Positions 10,926-22,255 of a stretch of DNA of 64,000 bases are shown in pieces. The notes under the pieces were generated by a model. That model was given only the letters and a program-made list of their open reading frames with translations, ran no database searches and had not been told where the DNA came from. The translations under genes and the position numbers were made by a program. How positions within the stretch are numbered: position 1 is the stretch's first letter; each line of letters starts with the position of its first letter. This stretch comes from Paramarasmius palmivorus (Eukaryota; Basidiomycota; Agaricomycetes; Agaricales; Marasmiaceae), in the NCBI GenBank assembly GCA_037176845.1, contig JAYKXP010000036.1, positions 186,001 to 250,000 on the forward strand. Reading direction: 5' to 3'.

Positions 10926-13900
10926 CAGCCCGGAAACAGATGGGCAAAAATAAATCAACTAATGCGATCCAAACGCATAGGAATACTCTTAGTACAAGAG
11001 ACCCACCTAACCGAGGAGAGAAAATGCGACATCGAAAAAGCATTTCCACGTAGACTCAAAGTCTTCTCATCCCCTCATCCAACGAACCCGACCGCAGCTG
11101 GGGGAGTAGCGGTAGTACTAAACCGCCAACTTGCAAATATCCATGACGTGAAAACAAAAGTCATCATCCCCGGAAGAGCAATTCTGCTTAAAACCAACTG
11201 GCACCGCGGGGAAACAATTACAGTGCTAAATGTCTATGCCCCAAATGTAACGAGTAGTGATGGAAAGGACAACGCTGAGTTCTGGGACAAAATCCGTGAA
11301 TTTTTCGCAGAAGGTCGGAACCGAACATGGCGACCACAGCTAATGGCTGGGGACTGCAATATGGTAGAAGACCCGATTGACAGACTACCCATGCGAAGTG
11401 ATCCAGAAGAAGCAGCAGATGCACTGGACAGCCTAAAGATGACCCTGAGACTACGGGACGGCTGGAGAACAACATTCCCAGATGAAAAAAACTACACGTT
11501 CTCGCGCTCCAATTCACAATCAAGGCTGGACCGAATATATGTCACAGAACGAATCATGTGCGAGGCGAGACAATGGGAAATAGCCCAAACTGGAATTGAA
11601 GGTGCTGACCATGATCTGGTATCAGTACAAGTTGCGCATGAAAACGCTCCCCATCTGGGTAAAGGTCGCTGGACAATGCCGAACTGCATGATGAAACACC
11701 GAGACTTTAAAGCCTTTGCAAAAGTAAAGGGCCTATCAGCTCTAGAAGAACTAGATAGCCTGCACCAACGATCAGAGGATAAAAACCCACAGAGGACGCT
11801 GGCAACGTACATTGAGGAAATACAGACAGAAGCCAAACGGATCGAAAAAACCCTCATTACACCTACACAACAAGAAAATGCCAGACTGAGAAAGCGCCTC
11901 AAGCAAATCCAATCAGACCAAAGCCTCCCGAGCGACCAAAAATGTGAACAGATCCACGACACAAAGGAGAAGCTCAAGTCCATTGATATTGCAGAACATA
12001 ATAGACTACGAAGACATGTAGCTGCACATGACAGGTTGGAAGGCGAAACAATCTGCAAATATTGGACAAATGTTAACAAGGTTAAAAAACCAAGGGAACT
12101 TCTCTACGCACTGGAGAAACCAACACCGGCACCACTGCCTGCCCAATCCACTGCTGCATCCCAATCAATGCCCGAATACGAGAAACACTCGCGAAAAATG
12201 GCTGAGATAGCAAGGGACTACCATGAAAACCTACAGAACCTCGGCATGAACACGAACACAACAGTCAGAGAGGAAAAAATAACAAAAATCCTGGATGACC
12301 TACCGATAACGCTTGATGCAGGAGCACAAGATAAACTAAGCCAACCAATGACCGAAGGAGAAATCCTAGCAGCTCTGAGAAAGTCAAAAAATGGCAGCTC
12401 ACCTGGGATCAACGGAATCACCTACGAATTCTGGAAATCCATGGCTGATAGGTATGAGCAAGAACGCAAACAACAAGCCCTCAACCCATTCAACGTGGTA
12501 AAACTCCTAACAGCGGCATATAATGACATCATAGCCTATGGAGTTGACCCGACAACAAAATTCTCAGAAGGATGGATGTGCCCCATATATAAGAAGGGGG
12601 ACCGAAATAAGATAAGCAATTATAGACCAATCACATTGCTGAATACAGACTACAAAATCTTTACCAAAGCACTGGCTGTTCGCCTTGCAGAAACGTGCAT
12701 AAACATCATTCACCCTAACCAGGCAGGTTTCATGCCGGGACGCCAAATATCTGAGCAAACCCGACTAATAAGGATGGTGATGGACTATGCGGAGTACTAC
12801 AATGAAAATGGTATGATAGTGGCCCTTGACCAAGAGAAAGCATACGATAAAATCGCACATGACTACCTCTCCCGAACGCTAGCAGCATTTAAATTCCCAC
12901 CACAGATGATCTCAACAGTAGAAAGCCTGTACAGCTCAGCTGAAACACGCGTCATGATAAATGGACACCTGAGCACACCCTTCAAGGTAACACGAGGCGT
13001 AAGACAAGGGGACCCCATGTCATGCCTTCTTTTCAACATTGCAATCGAACCACTAGCGAATGCAATACGACGATCAAACCTCAAAGGCTATGAGATACCA
13101 GGAGTGAATGAAAAACTAATCACAAACCTGTTTGCAGACGACACAACAGTGTTCCTATCAGATGACGATGAGTTTGAATCCCTCCAACAAATCCTCGACG
13201 ACTGGTGTATAGCAGCACGAGCAGTCTTCAACATCGCAAAAACCCAGATCATCCCAATAGGTAATAAACAATACCGAATCAATATAGCGCAAACCAGACA
13301 AAGCAGAGCTAATAGAAGACAAATACCAGATAACATCCACATAGCCCTAGATCACGAGGCAGTACGCATCCTAGGAGCGTGGTATGGATACGACAATAAT
13401 GGAGGTGCTGCTTGGTCAAGCCAACTCGAAAAAATAGATGCTGCACTAGAAAACTGGGACCAAAGCAACCCTACAATGGACGGGAGAAAGAAAATCATAC
13501 AAATGATTGTGGGAGGGATGACCCAATACCTGGCACAAGCCCAAGGAATGCCCGCTGAAATTGAAAAGAAGCTCACTAAAAGAATACGTCAATTCCTGTG
13601 GGCGGAGAAGACCCAATCACCCGTAAACTATGAAACCCTTCTTGCTGCAGTGGATACAGGAGGACAGGCAGCCCTCGATCTGGCAGCCCGGAACCTTGCC
13701 ATAGAAGTAATGTGGCTAAAATCATACCTAAACATCTCCAATGACCGAGCGATATGGGCGAAGGTAGCCGATGCAATCATCGCCGGGCCAAAAGTCCCAA
13801 TAACGGGAGCCCCAAATGTTGTACCGGCCAATCAACGGAACGTAGATCACAAGATTAAAGAGAATATATTCCTCCAATCTTGGGAAACTAAGATCACAGC

Positions 13901-15740
13901 ACTACCAGAACCACTGAAAAGAATGCTAAAGGCTGCTAAAGAAATAGGGCTTCGAACAGAAGGTATAGCCTTCTCGACAGAAATCCTCCGAGAACGCCCA
14001 ATATGGCTTCACAGCGAAGCCGCCCCGAAAATCCGCATGATGAACCACTCCGAAGCGGCCTGGTGCCTTAAAAATAAACATCATACACGTACAGTCGGAG
14101 ACATGCAAGACCTCGCGGAACTTGTTGAAAACACAGAACACCTACCAACAGACGAATGTGAATGTCCAAAGTGCCTCGACATTGAGGAAAAAACAGGATG
14201 TGCTCACCCGCACCGATGTGCCCTGAAGGCTCAGGAACTACTCAACACACTACCCCAAAAGTGGGACCCAAGACGCCTGCAGCCTAGCAACCTCGAAACT
14301 GAGCCAACAGTAGATGATGGCTTCGTTGAAATTGATGCAAGATTAACCACCAAAGGTACGCTTGCTGACATCTTCCGAGTATTCACGAAAGGCGAGAAGT
14401 GTAATGACCTACCACCCCCGAAATTACAAAACCGCAACATCCCCGAACAGCCAGCAATTAGGATTGCAGTGTCAGGACGAACAGCCCAACTAGGTTGTAC
14501 AAATGAGAAGGCAGGTGGAGGCATAACAACTGCAGATGCAGACCAGTCCCTAGACACAATGGTACAGGCACCAAGAGACATAGAGTCCTCCAACACTGCA
14601 GGAGAGTTGGAGGCGATCAAAACATCACTAGAGTCCCTGCCCCAAAACCAAGAACTGCAGATCATAACAGAAACGAAATCTACCGCAGATATACTCCTAA
14701 AGTCCATCCAAAACTTCGAAAATCGAGGTTTCATAGGTGTACGGAATAGATCAATACTCCAAAAGATCCTAGAGGGAGTACGCAAAAGAACCGCCCGAAC
14801 TCTCATCAAACACGGAGATGATGAGGACCTAGAGGAGAAAAGGATGCTAAGAAAAGCGGCCGGTATTGCAAAAGAGGGAACACACCTCGAAGGACCTAAT
14901 CCAAACCCTGAGAAATGTGAGCGCACCCTACGACAAACAGGAGCAAAACTTGTGAACATGACACAAGCCCTAGCCTATAAGGCAATACGGGAAAAGAAAG
15001 AGGAAACATACACTGGCCGCCGGCGCACATCTGAGAATGTGAAGCGCATCCAAGATGACATACAACAGAAGTTCGGCTTTAGACCGAGCCGGAAAGCCAT
15101 TTGGAGAGCGATACGCCACAAAGATTTCTCCCGAGAATCACGATATTTCCTATGGATGCTTATACATGACGCCTACATGGTTGGCTCAAACTGGCAAAGA
15201 CCCAGCTATAGCCCCGAATACCAAGCAAGAGCGACATGCAAGAAATGTAACAAACTAGAATCAATGGAACATATCCTGACGGACTGTTCATCCAATGGTC
15301 AAACACGAATATGGGAACTAGCGAGAGGAATACTCACCAAGAAAGGAATAACCATCGCCAAACCTTCCCTGGGGTTCATCCTCGGCTGCGGCCTCCCAAA
15401 TCTCCTTCCAAACGGCAACGGCAAAAACGACAAAGGCAAAGAACGACTCCTCCGCATCATCTTATCAGAATCGGCGAGACTAATATGGCTCGTCCGTAAT
15501 GAACGAGTCTTGAATGATCGAGACGAACTCTCGAACATCGAGATCTCAAATAGATGGCTAAAAATGATAAACAGACGCTTGCAGCTAGATATTGATATGA
15601 CTCACCCGAAATTCGAGCTCAAAGCGCTATCAAAATCCCTTGTAACGGAAACCTGGAAAGGGCTACTTCAAAATGAAGGCTCTCTAGGCGAAAACTGGAC
15701 TAATGGGAAGAACGAGGTTTTAGTGGGTATGCCGCCTTGA
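10926..15740 (+). pseudogene. LINE ORF, 3' part: endonuclease, reverse transcriptase, RNase-H-like, zinc knuckle
   Basis: About 1600 codons without a stop. The endonuclease part shows QETHL (near 10998), AGDCN (11344), SRLDRIYV (11518) and ADHDLV (11600). The reverse transcriptase follows: SPGINGITYEF, ISNYRPITLLN, NQAGFMPGRQI, ALDQEKAYDKI, GVRQGDPMSCLLF and the active-site box as FADD (about 13132). Then comes an RNase-H-like region at 14460-14860, and last a CKKCNKLESMEHILTDC knuckle at about 15240. Upstream the frame runs by chance back to 10875 in the TIR element. Because the N-terminal strand of the endonuclease is 3.2 kb away, the protein as made would lack an intact nuclease. Everything else appears uncorrupted. 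Confidence 0.93.
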
Positions 15741-15982
15741 AGAGAGTGGAAGAGGGAAGGGACCAGAGAAGAGATGAACGGAGTAGGAAGGAACAGGCGT
15801 TACGCAAGCCCCACACGCAGTGCATTTGTGCATTTCCTCGTGGTGATATCAAGAGCTTTACACAAACCAGAAACCCGGCCAGGTTTAAATTCCTGACCAC
15901 CCCGCAGCGGGCAAGGGACGACGACTTTGGCGTCTGACCCAAACCAATCCAAACGCTCCACCAAAAAAAAAAAAAAAAAAAA

Positions 15983-15998
15983 AGAGATTGGAGCGAGG
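15983..15998 (+). repeat. Target-site duplication, right copy
   Basis: AGAGATTGGAGCGAGG, identical to 7196-7211, directly after the poly-A tract of the LINE. Confidence 0.9.
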
Positions 15999-16862
15999 AG
16001 AGAATATTCGGCGCCTACGTACACTCTCACCTCCACCATGACTACCTCAGCAACGTGTCATAAATTTCTCTTGCGGAAAACACTCTCATCACTCAAATAG
16101 CTGCTTTTTGGGGCAGGGTTGGCTACCATTTGTCAATTCCCGCCCATCTGAGGAAGAAGCGTGGCGGTCTAATATGAAGAACGTCCAGTGTTTGGTGCCT
16201 TAGTGACCCCGCGTCGTACTATTTCTCCCTGCACGCAGCTTTCAAATCGTCTGCCTCATGGTCGGTATGGTTTGACCGGAGAACCTTCGAAGAAAGGTCG
16301 CCGTTGGATGTTGGAAAGTACTGGCAATGAAAATCTTGGGAGAGGTGCGTTTTCCTGTCCATTTGAGACAGGAAGAAAACTGACGAGTTTTAGACTTCAA
16401 TAATCACTGTTAGCATACATATATGACGCCCAAAGATCGTACAGAACTTGATACAGTTCAATTCCGTTTATCATCTGCGTCAGGATGTGGTGAAGTCGTA
16501 CATGCGCTAGACTGAATATTGACTTGGTTCGCCGACCGCTATTTCCTACGAACATTCATCATTTCGTCCCATCATGCTATCTTACTTTTGCTGGAAGATA
16601 ACACGAATGATGATGGGGTAGTCTGCAACACTTCTCCGAGCATTCAATACCACTGCGTCGCAAACCTGGACACGGGACGTGTACCCTGTCAAAACTCAAT
16701 CGATCGATAGATGTCCTGACAGACATCCTGCATCTTCAGGACCTATGCTATTGAAGAAAAATGTCCGGGCAATTGATACGAGGACACGAGGACACGGTAT
16801 TGCATACTTCCGATATTCTCAAACCAGAGTTAATTAATCTGATTATAGGACGGTAAATTGGG
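15999..16862. other. Intergenic between LINE and orphan gene B
   Basis: No supported gene. The sequence joins the pre-insertion region left of 7196 to the promoter of the second orphan gene. Two short frames (16188-16403, 16519-16710) lack motifs. Confidence 0.5.
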
Positions 16863-16869
16863 TATAAAA
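16863..16869 (+). promoter_or_regulatory. TATA box of 128-aa orphan gene, followed by a 5'-UTR intron
   Basis: TATAAAA, 143 bp before the ATG. A leader intron fits at 16920-16984 (GTGCGTATG...CATCTAG), ending 21 nt before the start codon, mirroring the first copy. Confidence 0.6.
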
Positions 16870-17005
16870 GAACTATCGTTTGAGAATGACTCTCACAAAG
16901 GACATCCTTGTATCTTGAAGTGCGTATGCAGAGTTATCCTAGTCCATGTCTATCTCTTTAACCACCTTCGCTTTCTTCATCTAGATCCCCAGCTACACCA
17001 TCAAC

Positions 17006-17392
17006 ATGGTCTTCACAAACGGAAACACCTTGGTCGTGTACGCCCGCGGCCCCGGGAGACTCCATCTTCTCTCCTACCAAAGTAACGCGCACATCCCCAA
17101 TCACGTTGGAGCCATCCAAACAACTACTCAGGATTCGGCAAAGATCACAAAGTTTGTGATCTCCCACAGCTACACCTTTGAACGTTTCGCGTTCTTCTTT
17201 GAGGGTCCTGGGGAGGCTGTATACAGCATTGGCTCGTCTTTGCAGCGTCAGCCCGTTGGTAAGAGTTGGACTCAGGCCTCTGTTGCGAGCTGGGGGAGTG
17301 CAACGATCACTACCGCGGATGTGTCTGGACAAGTTCCGGGTGCTGCACTCCGTGATGAGGCGATCACTGCGTTTATCGTTCCCGATAACTGA
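17006..17392 (+). CDS. Small orphan protein, copy B (128 aa)
   Basis: Single coding exon beginning MVFTNGNTLVVYARGPG and ending FIVPDN. It aligns over its whole length with the 126-residue protein at 6060; the difference is mainly a two- to three-residue insertion (DSAKIT) and substitutions between conserved blocks. Conservation of SHSYTFERFA and RQPVGKSW with divergence elsewhere suggests selection on the protein after duplication. No signal peptide or membrane segment is visible. The two copies point the same way and were neighbours about 1.7 kb apart before the LINE inserted. Function unknown. Confidence 0.8.
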   Translation: MVFTNGNTLVVYARGPGRLHLLSYQSNAHIPNHVGAIQTTTQDSAKITKFVISHSYTFERFAFFFEGPGEAVYSIGSSLQRQPVGKSWTQASVASWGSATITTADVSGQVPGAALRDEAITAFIVPDN

Positions 17393-18279
17393 TTGACGAG
17401 TTCGTGTGTTTGTGGGAGAATACGAGGGAGCGGAAGTCTATCCAGAAATATGTGTACTTGATTCAAGAGGTCAAATATCATTCTGTACCGATCACGACGC
17501 GTGTGGTCTACTGAGGCGTGCTCTCAAGCAACTCTCTTGAGTCTTGCTTAGCCTTCAGCGGCGAGCGGTAGACATTACATAAACAATCTTCCTTTGACCA
17601 ACGACGTTCACCATTTACTTGCCACTTACACCGGTTGACCGGTGACCACCATGTCGCTTCTACATGGGACAGAGGTGCAGACTTGGAGTTGATGCAATCT
17701 TAGTTCACTGACTCCTGCTCCATTTGCGCGACCAGTCTGCTACGGTACGTCCGTGTTTCTCCGTGTTTCTGTGCCTTTCCCTCTTACTTGCTGTAGGATA
17801 GAAACGAACTCGCGTGCGGGATGGTCTGGATCCTGTTATATCTATCTGAAATCGAAAAACACCGCGCCTTTCGATGGTTGATATTCATTTGGATTTGGAT
17901 CGGTGACACCACCGTGACATATATATAAAGGCCACAACAAAGAAATATTCTCAGACATAGACCGAAACTTGGAACATAGGATCTAGTGGTAAACAGAATC
18001 TTTCATCCCATCTGCCTCCAACAGATGCTTGTCGAGCCGTTCACGCACGATGTAGCATTTTCAGGGACCAGATGGGCAACGAATCATCGGTACCTGCAAA
18101 AAGGGACTTGGTCTATGCTTTCTTAAAGCCTCGGCGAACGAATTTGTCCAGATCGAATAAACATCCCTATCAGAGGGGTGGTGAGACCAAAAGTCTGAGG
18201 AGCTATTTCACCCGTTCGTGCTCAGCCTCTTCATCCCTGATCAAGATTCGCTACAGGATGTTTATAAACTCTCTTCAAA
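17393..18279. other. Intergenic, no supported gene
   Basis: Contains the leader region of the 7TM gene, including a TATATATAA stretch near 17923. An open frame at 18072-18287 probably lies in the leader; it has no motif. Confidence 0.45.
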
Positions 18280-19584
18280 TTGGCTGACCAAACCATGCCT
18301 CTAGACCACGTCTCCCTCCATCTCTCCAACCTGATCTCGGTAGCCCTTGAGTGTGGGGTTTATGGTGCGTTCTTCCATCAATTTCGACATCTGCCTACTC
18401 ACCCAGATGATAGGGGCATCCCTTCCTTTCTTCGGATATACACTACACGAACTCTTCCGAAGGGACAAGGAAAAAGGCGAGAAGATCAACAAAACGCTCG
18501 TCTCTTTAGCGCTCGCATTCTGGTTGTTGAGTACGATTACGGTGGTCGCAGATACAACCAACGGCATCCTTGGTTTCACCACCTACTTTGATGTACCGGA
18601 ATACCTCGAACAAGCCTCCCGCCCTGGGATGACTACAAGTGGTCTTTCGTACAACTGTATCACAATCTTGGCGGACGCGGTTGTGGCGTATCGGTGTTTT
18701 GTGGTGTGGAAGTCTAACTGGATTGTAAGGGTCATCCCATGGGTGTTGTGGCTGGTGCTTATAGGTTAGCCGGTCTCCCCTTCGTTTCTTACAGTTCTAA
18801 CGGCTACGGGCTCTGATTTACAGCGGCATCGACCTGGTGTTGGGTAATGCTCTTCATCATGGAGAGACAGCAAGGGTACACTCAGATACAATTGGGCGCA
18901 TTGTGGCAACCGACCACAGCATTTTTTGCGGCCTCTTTGGCTGCTAATTTTGTCAGTACTGGTGCGTCGCTTCCTGCTCTTTCTCCTTTGCGACTACTAA
19001 GTAAATTCGCAGGTTTATTAGCGTACAAAATATGGCGCATTACCGGGCCCCTTTCCTCGTCCAAGTCGGTACTACGCAAGTTTACACGAGTCGTGATAGA
19101 CTCTGGTGTCATCTACACAGTGTTTTTGATCATCGCCATGATCGTATTCATAACTGGGTCGAATTTGCAGTATGTTTCTACGAATATTGTCAGTCCATAC
19201 CGTTATTCCTTTCGCCTTGTTTCTAACCGAAAGCCTTCACAGATGAGCGGAGTCATCAGTATAGCGTTCTATCTCACGATCATACGGCTCCAGAGGTCGA
19301 ATAGGAAGAGATTCTCTGTGAAGAGCGCGTTTGATTACAAGGACACGGGTTTGAAGGGCCTTTCAGTCCCGAAGACGCGTACCTATGGGCAGAGTTTTGG
19401 GGTTGCGGCACAGAGCCTCAAGGTTGACGCTGATCATGAACATAAGGATTTAGAAAGGGGAGTCAATGAACAGACCAGGGAGAAGGAAGATGACGAGATT
19501 CTAGAAGTATCGGAGCCGAGCGAAAGAACTAGTGAATTTACAGACTCTTATTGGGGCTCTTTGAGCGATTCTGACAAAGTGTAG
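18280..19584 (+). CDS. Seven-transmembrane protein of an Agaricomycete family of unknown function
   Basis: Five exons, join(18280..18364,18414..18764,18824..18961,19013..19188,19243..19584), give 363 residues. Hydrophobic helices are seen at LPFFGYTLHELF, LVSLALAFWLLSTITVVAD, CITILADAVVAYRCFVVW, IVRVIPWVLWLVLIG, TTAFFAASLAANFV, VIYTVFLIIAMIVFI and SGVISIAFYLTII, so about seven. The arrangement, with AYRCFVVW and an acidic cytoplasmic tail ending in Ser/Asp-rich sequence, matches a large uncharacterised mushroom membrane-protein family, possibly receptor-like. The ATG at 18295 is an equally possible start. The last intron (19189-19242, 54 nt) is in frame and stop-free, so its retention would add 18 residues between helices. 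The first acceptor was chosen to keep the reading phase. Confidence 0.75.
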
Positions 19585-21462
19585 CATAGGTGTATCAATT
19601 CTTGTGATCGACAATGTATTTCCAGTAGTCTGCTTGAAACACAGCTCGCATATTTGCCCAGTTGTAGTAGCATCTAATCCGCGGTGGCGCTCTGGAGATC
19701 TACGTTCCTTGGCGTCCCTGCTTTCTGCTCGACTACACCGCCGCCGAGAATATTGCTGTCCCACGTATGTGCAGGAACTTATCGTGAGAGTACGGCTAAT
19801 ATACGTGACATGTATGCAGCTGCGTAAGTGATCGGTATTCGCCGTCCAGCAGTGCACTGTAAATTACCGGCTTGGTTCCCACAGGGTTAACGCACATATG
19901 GACCCAGGCTGCCTGCTTTATAGCCCACATAAATCCAGAAAATACTGCCTCAGTATTGCCCGAAATGACCGACCCACTACTCGGGACACGAATCCACATT
20001 ATGTAGCCCTTCGGTAGCCCTCATGTCGTATATATGATTGGCCACATGAAAGCAATTGGGCTGTGACTTGTTTTCTAGGTATTCGCGATGCTATTGCACA
20101 CTGGGGCCAGAATGAAATCGAACATAAAAGTATATTTCCAATGTGATGTAGATATTTACAGTATGTAGGATGTAGCACAGGACGGCGCGCCAACATGCAT
20201 AAACCCTTTGCCCATTCTGACCCTTCACCAAAACAAAGCTAGTATTTCCTTCATGTCTTGACTCTTTGATTGCGTGCAATTCTAGCAAGGGGAATACGCA
20301 TGAGAGGGGATCCAGAGGTACAAAGCCCAAGTGCACACACCTTTTCTGACCGGACCTAACCACACCTGACTCCGTGTCCACAAGAAGCTCTGGTGAAATA
20401 ATAGTCTTGAAGAGGTCAAAACGATAGTAGGAACTGCTTTGTAGAAGAAGTGAGATGAATAAGTGCAAGAGAAGGGGGAATTGTGAAGTTGGAACTAGTT
20501 GGAAAAAAGAGACGTGGCAGTCTGAGGTCAAGTTCGAGCGAAGGAGCAGCTAAGTCAGTATGTTCACATGACAAACCTCATCACGATACCCTTACGTTAC
20601 TCTCACAGACAGTGGGCATATGTCCTGCATACTGCGTGCATAAAGCAGCATTTTACAGGCGACAGAATTTCCCAGATTATTTATGGCGTCATTCAGGAAA
20701 ACATGTACAATGTATACCGAGCTGCTACCGGGATCCTGCATCTCGGCCCACCTGAATATTTGTCACACGGCAACAATAAATCAGCACAAAATATCTGTTG
20801 TATTTATGCGGCATATAGACTGTGGCATTGTGGGCTGCAGACGGCACCGTTACCGTCACCGGCATCCTCATTTAAGTTCCTGCACATACGTGGGATGGCA
20901 ATATCCCCGGCGGCGGTGTAAATAGCGATGCTGAGCCAGATTGGGTGCTGGTATCCAAGGCTCATTGCGACGGCTAGATAATGAGCTCTCTAGAGTCCAT
21001 TTGCCGTATATGACAATGTTGTCAAAATGTATTATGAAGGATTACCGGGATCTGAAATACGCGTTCATCAACAATGTTGAAAAGAGTGAGGGTAGGAAAT
21101 GTTACATTCTGGATTCGCTACGGCTAGATTACGACTTTGGTTCCATCTTGCAATGACTTCCGTGGCAATCGTCACAATCCATAAATCTGTATTTTCCATG
21201 ACCTTACCTCGCGCAATGGTTCTCAGAATCGTTTTTGCCCAGCGAACACAGAAGATGTATACATTCCGCGTTGACGAGTCCGGAATCGTTGAAATTTAGG
21301 GTGCTTGAAGAAACTTTTATCCTCGGTATTGACAAATATTCCTGCACAACAAGTGCTGGCGCCGTCGACTTGAAGTATTGCATGCGTCGTCTTGGTGGTC
21401 AAGAGGCAAGATCAGTTTTTGGTTGAAATCGAGTCTTGACGCGTGTCCTTTCCCCTTACCCA
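19585..21462. other. Intergenic containing a diverged inverted-repeat pair
   Basis: No gene is supported across almost 1.9 kb. Frames at 20091-20531 (-) and 20568-20921 (+) lack motifs. The main structure is the inverted repeat described separately. Confidence 0.5.
19734..20920. repeat. Inverted repeat, 48-bp arms 1.1 kb apart
   Basis: The arm at 19734-19781 (TACACCGCCGCCG...GCAGGAACTTA) is the reverse complement of 20873-20920 with only 4 mismatches in 48, all transitions. Similarity continues faintly outside both arms (a shared CCTTGG about 25 bp out), so this may be a pair of oppositely oriented copies of an old repeat rather than one element with terminal repeats. No transposase is present between them. 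Confidence 0.7.
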
Positions 21463-22255
21463 ATGTCCTTCTCGTTCTCCATCCCGCTCTTGTCTACCCC
21501 GACCCCTTCGCTCAGTACTACCTCTCCCAATACCACCAAACCAACCGCATCTACCAGCGAACAGTTGTACTCTATCTCTCAAGCGGTCCAGGGTGTCAAA
21601 TCTTTCGAAGAAGTTCGCATAGACGACTACCTTCTCTCCTACTCGACCACCGGTCGACCACCTCCACCATGTCCTCAGGAACCCAAAGACCCTGCATTAC
21701 GCGCGACACAGGGATTACCGCCTCTATTCGAACCGACGGTAGACACGAAAACGGTAGAAATACCGGAGTCCCAGTGGCAGCTTATGGATAGTGGTCCTTT
21801 TGAGTCTCCTGAGGGTACATTGTGGAGTATCACGGCTGGTGGAGAGCGGTCTTCTTGGAGTTTTGAGGTGGATTCTTTCTATTGTGGTATGCTTTATATG
21901 CGTGGTCGGAACTGATCAGTGGATATACAGGAATTGAGAGTTCAAGCATATCGCAAAGGAAACATTCATCCTCCACCTACTGCCAAACTTATACCATTCT
22001 CAGGAGGAGATACCCAAACAGCGAATGGAATCCAATACGGAGGCGATACCAAAGAGACATTTATGAGTATATCGGCGAAGCCTGAGTGGGCAGGGCATAG
22101 TTTCGAGGTATGTGCCACACGTTTCGTTCGTTACTCGTCGTTGCTGACTCGATGCAACTTGCGAATAGGAATTAAGAGTTGCATATCTACGCAGTGGAAG
22201 AGAAATCACGTCTAAGGAGATCATGGGCAGTCTCCCTGGGGTCGGACTTCGGTGA
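21463..22255 (+). CDS. Short protein with repeated SFEELR motifs, nucleoporin-like
   Basis: Three exons, join(21463..21867,21931..22107,22169..22255), give 222 residues. The N-terminus (MSFSFSIPLLSTPTPSL...) is Ser/Thr/Pro-rich. Three related motifs follow: SFEEVRIDDY, SFEELRVQAY and SFEELRVAYL, the last ending SGREITSKEIMG. Introns 1 and 2 both fall in phase 0 between SFE and ELR, so each intron splits a motif at the same codon. SFEELRLEDY-type sequence is known from Nup98-class nucleoporins and related fungal proteins, hence the tentative label, but no FG repeats or autoproteolytic domain are present. Between motifs a TGRPPPPCP...GLPPLFEP stretch is strongly coding-like. It may be an adaptor or a truncated nucleoporin relative. 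Confidence 0.6.

Larger units (their letters stand above)
7212..15982 (+). mobile_element. LINE (non-LTR retrotransposon), interrupted by a nested DNA element
   Basis: The element runs from 7212 to the end of a poly-A tract at 15963-15982 and is bounded by perfect 16-bp target-site duplications. Without the inserted 3233-bp element it is about 5.5 kb. It codes for apurinic-type endonuclease, reverse transcriptase, an RNase-H-like region and a C-terminal CCHC-type knuckle, in that order, the layout of the Tad/CgT1-type fungal LINEs. No separate ORF1 (gag-like CCHC protein) is present, so either the copy is 5'-truncated or its ORF1 is lost. Long intact coding sequence on both sides of the break and the perfect duplications argue for a recent insertion. 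The coding region is disrupted, so this copy cannot be active by itself. Confidence 0.92.

Noticed and set aside
14231..14959. 242-codon open frame on the minus strand
   Set aside because: It is antisense to the LINE coding sequence, has biased Ser/Arg/Phe composition and no domain; a shadow of the real frame. The same holds for 11492-12079 (-).
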